DNA from: Nanosynbacter sp900555675
Lineage (GTDB): Bacteria; Patescibacteriota; Saccharimonadia; Saccharimonadales; Saccharimonadaceae
Assembly (NCBI RefSeq): GCF_022828245.2
Contig: NZ_CP157587.1
Location: 62,001 to 126,000, forward strand
Direction: 5' to 3'
DNA: 64,000 bases
Notes under the pieces: generated by a model
Seen by the model: the letters and a program-made list of their open reading frames with translations, nothing else
Told to the model about the DNA's origin: nothing
Databases searched by the model: none
Made by a program: the position numbers and the translations under genes
In this document: positions 59,202 to 64,000 of the stretch, piece after piece
Layout: every line of letters starts with the position of its first letter
Position numbering within the stretch: the first letter of the stretch is position 1

Positions 59202-59573
59202 ATGGGGATGAAGATAATTAGTTTTATAGCGTTGGTTGCATTGATTTTGACTGCGGTTATTTTGAATGCAACAAACCCGAGTTCTGCTGGTCCGTTTGGG
59301 ATTTTAGCGTTTTTTGTATGTTTGTATGTACTATTTATCTGTCTAACTTATGTAGTATTTTTAACATCGGAGCGAATAGCTGCGAAATTTTTTAATTTCA
59401 AGAATAGTCGCAATGAGTCTAAGTATAAGACGTATTATTACTCTACTGTAATCTCTCTTGCTCCAGTTATTTATGTGGGTATGCAATCGATGGGAGATGT
59501 TGGGATTTTTGAGATATTATTACTTGGTGTGTTTGAGTTGCTGGCGTGTTTTTTTATACATAAAAGATACTAA
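59202..59573 (+). CDS. Four-span membrane protein, unknown
   Basis: 123 aa from ATG 59202; TATAGT ends 11 nt upstream, and GTG 59196 or ATG 59208 are nearby alternatives. Spans at about residues 3-24, 29-55, 80-98 and 102-118 with a short basic loop after the second. No family recognised. Confidence 0.7.
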   Translation: MGMKIISFIALVALILTAVILNATNPSSAGPFGILAFFVCLYVLFICLTYVVFLTSERIAAKFFNFKNSRNESKYKTYYYSTVISLAPVIYVGMQSMGDVGIFEILLLGVFELLACFFIHKRY

Positions 59574-59615
59574 TCTCGTCCTGAATGTAGTCGTGTATTT
59601 TAAGTAGTTACGTGG

Positions 59616-59621
59616 TACAAT
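59616..59621 (+). promoter_or_regulatory. Extended -10 of the TraG-like operon
   Basis: TGGTACAAT, 6 nt before ATG 59628; leaderless. Confidence 0.6.
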
Positions 59622-59627
59622 ATATTT

Positions 59628-60074
59628 ATGAATCCCGAACTGCCACAAGTTAATAGGACCCCTGAGGTGCAGCCACAAAATATAGGTGGCGGTGAGTATA
59701 ATGTAGAAAATACATCATTAAATCCTGAAGTCGGAAGAGAGTCTGAGCAGTCACTTGGTGCTAGGGTTGAACAATATAACAATATCCCTGTGGCTTTGCC
59801 TGTTGATAATACTACAACAGTTCCTTTATCTCAATCTCAAAACGACGATCAAAGTGCGAAGCAGTCAGGGGTAGTAGCTGATGATGACACTCCTCTGGTA
59901 GCAGCGGATGAAGACTTGATAGAAAGAGAGTGGGTGGATAAAGTTAAAAAGATTATAGCCTTAACGAAAGATAATCCTTATGAGAGGAATAGAGTTATTG
60001 CACAGCTGCAGGCTGATTATTTAAAAAAACGATATAATAAGACTTTAGGTCAAGATGACGACGGTAGTAAGTAG
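59628..60074 (+). CDS. Soluble hypothetical paired with TraG-like ATPase
   Basis: 148 aa. The first 95 residues are disordered (Pro, Asn, Gln, Ser, acidic); the last 50 form one or two helices (EREWVDKVKKIIALTKDNPYE, RNRVIAQLQADYLKKRY). Ends 8 nt before the ATPase gene and shares its promoter, so it is likely an accessory or adaptor subunit of that machine (inference). Confidence 0.75.
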   Translation: MNPELPQVNRTPEVQPQNIGGGEYNVENTSLNPEVGRESEQSLGARVEQYNNIPVALPVDNTTTVPLSQSQNDDQSAKQSGVVADDDTPLVAADEDLIEREWVDKVKKIIALTKDNPYERNRVIAQLQADYLKKRYNKTLGQDDDGSK

Positions 60075-60082
60075 GGTTTTAT

Positions 60083-62986
60083 ATGGGTGCGGGTCCTTTG
60101 ATAGTTAGTTTTATCGCGATTGTTATTATAGCCGCTGGTTCTGCGGTAGCTTTTGTGTTGTATCGTAACATGCTGAGGGAAGCCAAAAATTATGAACGAG
60201 GCTTGAAGATGGTGCCGTTACTTATACATTTGCCTCCGACAAGTGAAGACGTCAATAGTTCAAATCGAGATGAGCGAGATTTAACTGAAGAGGTGCTGTC
60301 GCAAGCCCAGGTGATGTATAACATTATCTCAAGTACGGCAACTAAAGGATTCAAAAGTAAAGTCTACGGCCAACGTCATATATCGTTTGAGATTGTTGCG
60401 CATGGTGGATTAGTTCACTATTACGCGGTTGTTCCGCTAGTGCTAGTTGATGTTATTCGTCAAGCTGTAGCGGCGGCATATCCTTCTGCTCGGCTAGAAG
60501 AGGTATCTGATACTAATATATTCAGCAAGGTTGGTAAGATGAGCGGGACCATCGGCGGCGAATTCACCCTGAAAAAGTCCTTTGTTTATCCAATATCGAC
60601 TTATCAGGAGTCGAAAAGAGATGCTTCCAGGGCGTTATTAAATGCTTTGTCTTCGGCATCTAAAGAAGATGGAATAGGTGTGCAATTTTTACTACGTCCG
60701 GCGTATGACGGTTGGTCCAAGGCTTCAGAGTCTCATATTGACGGTATGAAGAAAAATAAGGGCAAGAAGAAAGGCTTTGGAGGCGTTGCTCCTATGGATA
60801 TTATGGAGGCTCTGTGGAAACCGCCAGAGAATAATGAAAAAGATGGTGGTTCTAATTCTGAGGACAAGCAGCTAACATCTTTAGAGCAGGCTGAAGTGGA
60901 TGCTATCAGCGAAAAAGCTCGCTATCCTGCGTATGAAGTTTTGGTGCGTGTTGTAATTTCGTCAAACACTGCAGCACGCTCTCAAGTGCTGTTAAAAAAT
61001 ATAATAGCAGCCTTCTCGTTATTTGACTCACCGCGTAATAATGGGTTTAAGTTCTCTTTAACCAGGAATGTTGAGGAAATGACAACAGCTTATATTATGA
61101 GGTTCTTTCCTCAGGAAACTCGTAGTAATATTCTCAACAGTGTAGAAATGGCAACGTTATTCCATTTACCTGGAGCTAACGCGATACCGACTTCACAAGT
61201 TAAGCGACAGATGTCCAAGCAGGTTGATGGACCAACAGACGTTTTGGATGAGGGTTTGCTGATTGGGTATAACGAATTTCGAGGAGTCAAGAAGCCTATT
61301 CGAATCGGGACAAAAGACCGTCGTCGTCACGTATATATTATTGGTCAAACAGGCGTTGGTAAGTCTGTATTGCAAGAGAATATGGCATATCAGGATATGA
61401 TGGACGGTCGAGGATTCGCCTTTATTGATCCGCACGGTGACTTGGTTGAATCTTTATTGGGTAAGGTTCCAAAAGAGCGCGTTGAGGATATTATCTATTT
61501 TAATCCTGCTGATATGACTAATCCAATTGGGTTGAATATGTTTGAGTTCGACACTCCAGACCAAAAGGATTTTTTGGTTCAAGAGGCAATTAATATGCTG
61601 TATGGACTTTATGACCCAGGGCATACAGGAATTGTTGGTCCTCGCCTAGAGCATATTTTTAGAAACTGCGCTTTATTGTTGATGTCGGATCCTGCTGGTG
61701 GAACGTTTATTGATGTGCCGAAGTGTCTTATTGATCCTGAATTTGTGAAAAGCAAGCTTAAATATGTAAAAGATCAGCAAGTTATTGATTTCTGGACAAA
61801 GGAATTCCCTGCGTCACAGAGGTCAAATGAGGCGGGTGAGGTTATTTCATGGGTTGTATCAAAGTTTGGTCCATTTATTTCCAACGATGCAATGCGCAAT
61901 ATTATTGGTCAGACCAAATCTGGATTTAATTTGCGTGAAATCATGGATAATAATAAGATTTTGCTAGTCAATTTGTCAAAAGGTAAGATGGGTGAGCTTA
62001 ACTCTAAGCTTTTGGGTATTATCTTTGTGATGAAGTTTCAAGCAGCAGCGATGTCTCGGGCGGATATTCCAGAGGATCAGCGAGTTGACTTTTCACTGTA
62101 TGTTGACGAGTTCCAGAACTTCGCCACTGACAGCTTTGAATCTATTTTGTCTGAGGCTCGTAAGTATAAATTGAGTCTTATTATGGGTAACCAGTTTATG
62201 ACGCAGTTAACGGATAAGATACGAGAAGCAATTATTGGTAACGTCGGTACGGTTATTTCTGGGCGTATCGGTGTGACTGACGCCGAATTGATGGTTAAGA
62301 AGTTTCAGCCGACTTTCGATGTCGACGACTTGGCTAAATTGCCAAACTTCCAATCTATAACTTCTGTGATGATTAATAACGTGCCGTCTGCACCGTTTAG
62401 TATGAATTGGATTCCTCCGATGGGGCAAGTTAATAATCAGCTGAGAGATGCGTTAGTAAGGCTATCTGCTGCGAAATACGGTAGACCGCGAGCTGTTGTT
62501 GAGAAGGAGATATTTGACAGGATTAGGGGTAGTGTGCAACCAAAGACAAGTCCTTCTCAATTAGCGTCTTCTGTTGGTCAAAAATCGTCGGGCGGTGGGT
62601 CATCGTTCTTGGATGAATGGCTAGCGAAGAGACAACAATTAGGAGGAAAGCCCGCTCCTAGCCCAACTGTAAGACCAGTAAATTCGCAAGCCCCACAGGC
62701 TTCCTCGCAAATACAGAATCCGCAAGGTCGCCCAGGGGCGGTTGATAATGCGCCTTCTAATATAAATAGCGTAAATGCTACAGCTTCTAACCTTGGCAAT
62801 AAACAGCAAAGTCAACCTTCTGTGATAGATAGTGCTGTCGCTAATAAGCCAAATATGTCTATGACTACAAATAATAACCCTGTTTCTTCTGTAAATGTAA
62901 AACCGAGCCAACCTGTAGTTAAGAATCGGCTCGATTTACGCAATGGTGATGATGACGATAGTGAAGTGATGATTAGCTTGAGATAA
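60083..62986 (+). CDS. TraG/HerA-like type IV secretion ATPase
   Basis: 967 aa. One N-terminal span (residues 4-27), a 380-residue region with no named domain, and a motor domain with Walker A GQTGVGKS (about 421-428), FAFIDPHGDLVESLLG, and Walker B LYVDEFQNFATDSFE. LIMGNQFMTQLTDKIREAIIGN is typical of TraD/VirD4-type coupling proteins. The C-terminal 170 residues are Pro/Asn/Ser/Gln-rich and disordered. No VirB4, relaxase or other T4SS gene is nearby, so it may be a stand-alone export or DNA pump, as often seen in CPR genomes. Confidence 0.85.
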   Translation: MGAGPLIVSFIAIVIIAAGSAVAFVLYRNMLREAKNYERGLKMVPLLIHLPPTSEDVNSSNRDERDLTEEVLSQAQVMYNIISSTATKGFKSKVYGQRHISFEIVAHGGLVHYYAVVPLVLVDVIRQAVAAAYPSARLEEVSDTNIFSKVGKMSGTIGGEFTLKKSFVYPISTYQESKRDASRALLNALSSASKEDGIGVQFLLRPAYDGWSKASESHIDGMKKNKGKKKGFGGVAPMDIMEALWKPPENNEKDGGSNSEDKQLTSLEQAEVDAISEKARYPAYEVLVRVVISSNTAARSQVLLKNIIAAFSLFDSPRNNGFKFSLTRNVEEMTTAYIMRFFPQETRSNILNSVEMATLFHLPGANAIPTSQVKRQMSKQVDGPTDVLDEGLLIGYNEFRGVKKPIRIGTKDRRRHVYIIGQTGVGKSVLQENMAYQDMMDGRGFAFIDPHGDLVESLLGKVPKERVEDIIYFNPADMTNPIGLNMFEFDTPDQKDFLVQEAINMLYGLYDPGHTGIVGPRLEHIFRNCALLLMSDPAGGTFIDVPKCLIDPEFVKSKLKYVKDQQVIDFWTKEFPASQRSNEAGEVISWVVSKFGPFISNDAMRNIIGQTKSGFNLREIMDNNKILLVNLSKGKMGELNSKLLGIIFVMKFQAAAMSRADIPEDQRVDFSLYVDEFQNFATDSFESILSEARKYKLSLIMGNQFMTQLTDKIREAIIGNVGTVISGRIGVTDAELMVKKFQPTFDVDDLAKLPNFQSITSVMINNVPSAPFSMNWIPPMGQVNNQLRDALVRLSAAKYGRPRAVVEKEIFDRIRGSVQPKTSPSQLASSVGQKSSGGGSSFLDEWLAKRQQLGGKPAPSPTVRPVNSQAPQASSQIQNPQGRPGAVDNAPSNINSVNATASNLGNKQQSQPSVIDSAVANKPNMSMTTNNNPVSSVNVKPSQPVVKNRLDLRNGDDDDSEVMISLR

Positions 62987-63000
62987 GATTCAACATCTAT

Positions 63001-63570
63001 CTAGCTATTTTTCCTGTTGTTGATAAACCCTACTCGAGCATACTCAATAACAGCGCCGATAGACCAGCCGGCTACAAACAAGATAATAGTTTCTGATCCT
63101 GATAATAGGTATCCGTATCGTTTGGCGATAAAATACACGACAACAGAAGCTATTGCTCCTAAGGCGCCAGAAATGATTAAGTTAGGGCGGGCAACAGTAT
63201 TGCCAATTGCGTCACTAGTCTTTTCGACGACTGGGTTGTGAATGACCTTACTGAAGGCTCTGGATGGAGCTGATAGTTGGTCTTGTACATTCTCCAAAGT
63301 CTTCTTATACGAAGCTTCAATATCTTTTTTTGTAAGAGGTTTATCTTTTTTTATCTCTTTAGATTCTTTTTGTTCTTGCCTCTTTTCTTGGCGGGCGGCA
63401 ATTTCTATAGCTTCATGTTTAATGCTATTTTCATTTTCGGCATTTGATTTTTCTTTTTCAACCGCCTTTTCTAGAGATTTTTCGATCTCAGCCGCTTTTT
63501 CTCTGCTTAAGTCTGCCAATTCTCTGGTGTCGACAGCATTCTCTACGGTAGATTTTAATTTTTCACTCAT
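63001..63570 (-). CDS. Coiled-coil membrane protein
   Basis: 189 aa. Residues 1-95 are Lys/Glu-rich heptads, probably cytoplasmic coiled coil; a linker follows; two membrane spans lie near 131-150 and 158-178. No family recognised. GGAGG 5 nt before ATG 63570. It follows the LPKTG protein gene by 10 nt on the same strand, so one operon. Confidence 0.8.
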   Translation of the reverse strand: MSEKLKSTVENAVDTRELADLSREKAAEIEKSLEKAVEKEKSNAENENSIKHEAIEIAARQEKRQEQKESKEIKKDKPLTKKDIEASYKKTLENVQDQLSAPSRAFSKVIHNPVVEKTSDAIGNTVARPNLIISGALGAIASVVVYFIAKRYGYLLSGSETIILFVAGWSIGAVIEYARVGFINNRKNS

Positions 63571-63580
63571 TTTTCACCTC

Positions 63581-64000
63581 CTATAAAGTTCCTGCGGACA
63601 TGTCTCGCCGAATGATTCTAACTTCTTTATTTAATTGACGTGATCGAGCGTAGAAGTATACGACCACGGCTGCAATAATCCCTGCGAACATCATATTCTC
63701 GCTGGCGCCAGTTTTTGGCAGTTGTGAAGTGGTTTGTTCAATAACTTTCGGTGCAGGGCAGTCAATTTTTGTGCTGACAGTATTGCCAAATGTGTTATCA
63801 ATCCTACAGTCATAAGACATTGGATTACTTTTACCGCTAGCCATGGCTGGGATGCTGTTCTTTATTTGGATGGTAAAGCTGCGCTTCTGGGTTTCTCCTG
63901 GCTTGATCTTTATAGGGTTCCATACTAGAACTTTTGCGTTGCCGCTGCCCGCACTAGCGCCTTTATCGTCTGTCAATGTTCCGCCGCCAGCGTCGAATAT
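63581..64000 (-). CDS. LPKTG-anchored surface protein, C-terminal part
   Basis: The frame is open to the right edge, so only the last 139 residues are visible. They contain a beta-sandwich of conserved-repeat/DUF11 character (VLVWNPIKIKPGETQKRSFTI) with two Cys (YDCRIDNTFG and KIDCPAP), then a sorting signal: LPKTGA, a hydrophobic stretch (NMMFAGIIAAVVVYFYA) and a basic tail. A substrate for the sortase at 12156. The basic tail is longer than usual (about 20 residues). Confidence 0.88.
   Translation of the reverse strand: MFDAGGGTLTDDKGASAGSGNAKVLVWNPIKIKPGETQKRSFTIQIKNSIPAMASGKSNPMSYDCRIDNTFGNTVSTKIDCPAPKVIEQTTSQLPKTGASENMMFAGIIAAVVVYFYARSRQLNKEVRIIRRDMSAGTL

Noticed and set aside
1..64000. 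UGA recoded as glycine, as in Gracilibacteria/Absconditabacteria
   Set aside because: Genes such as mutM end at UGA in the expected place and conserved proteins contain no in-frame UGA.

Overview
The window looks like a segment of a Candidatus Saccharibacteria (TM7 / Patescibacteria, CPR) chromosome. The evidence is AT-rich coding DNA, small dense gene content, housekeeping enzymes stripped of accessory domains (ThrRS without TGS, TruB without a PUA domain), a monoderm-type type IV pilus operon without secretin genes, a sortase with an LPKTG substrate, and a YhgE/Pip-type membrane protein. Bacterial gene orders are conserved: DHH protein-truB-rpsO-pnp, rpsF-ssb-rpsR, infC-rpmI-rplT. UGA behaves as a normal stop. 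The species cannot be fixed from sequence reading alone.

Layout. 1-4661: 5'-truncated polA, a membrane-anchored hypothetical, mutM and holA. 4662-8880: an accessory island between holA and rpsT, holding a HEAT-repeat fragment, a ribbon-helix-helix regulator with an 8-bp-periodic operator, a fused nuclease/N6-methyltransferase, a specificity gene split by a 20-bp tandem repeat, and a decayed serine recombinase. 8931-15054: rpsT, a degenerate DHH protein, truB, rpsO, a sortase and pnp. 15095-20246: two paralogous Q/P-rich membrane proteins, a family-4-like uracil-DNA glycosylase, and an Rrf2 regulator overlapping a YhgE/Pip protein. 20389-28455: RNase J, FtsK, S6-SSB-S18, EF-P, TlyA and YchF. 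28500-42936: a giant surface protein followed by a complete type IV pilus operon (PilM, N, O, B, T, C, pilin, prepilin peptidase, minor pilins).

42938-53508: a Xer recombinase, Ndk, two tRNAs each abutting a membrane-protein gene, a parvulin-like foldase, a family 2 glycosyltransferase, NrdR with an AT-hook-like tail, an unlisted 41-codon gene, tRNA-Val, thrS, miaA, a winged-helix protein, a degenerate MBL protein and L28. 53537-57869: a site-2 protease, an uncharacterised structured RNA, RNase P RNA, L20-L35-IF3, ComM and tmRNA. 57870-59195: a gene-poor AT-rich stretch ending in a second uncharacterised structured RNA with a strong promoter. 59202-64000: membrane proteins, a TraG/HerA-like ATPase and the C-terminus of an LPKTG surface protein.

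The most notable items are the repeat-broken specificity gene (removing one 20-bp unit restores a 345-residue reading frame), its ribbon-helix-helix control region, the two structured RNAs, and a recurrent TGN-TATAAT promoter placed 6-11 nt before start codons, which implies widespread leaderless mRNAs.
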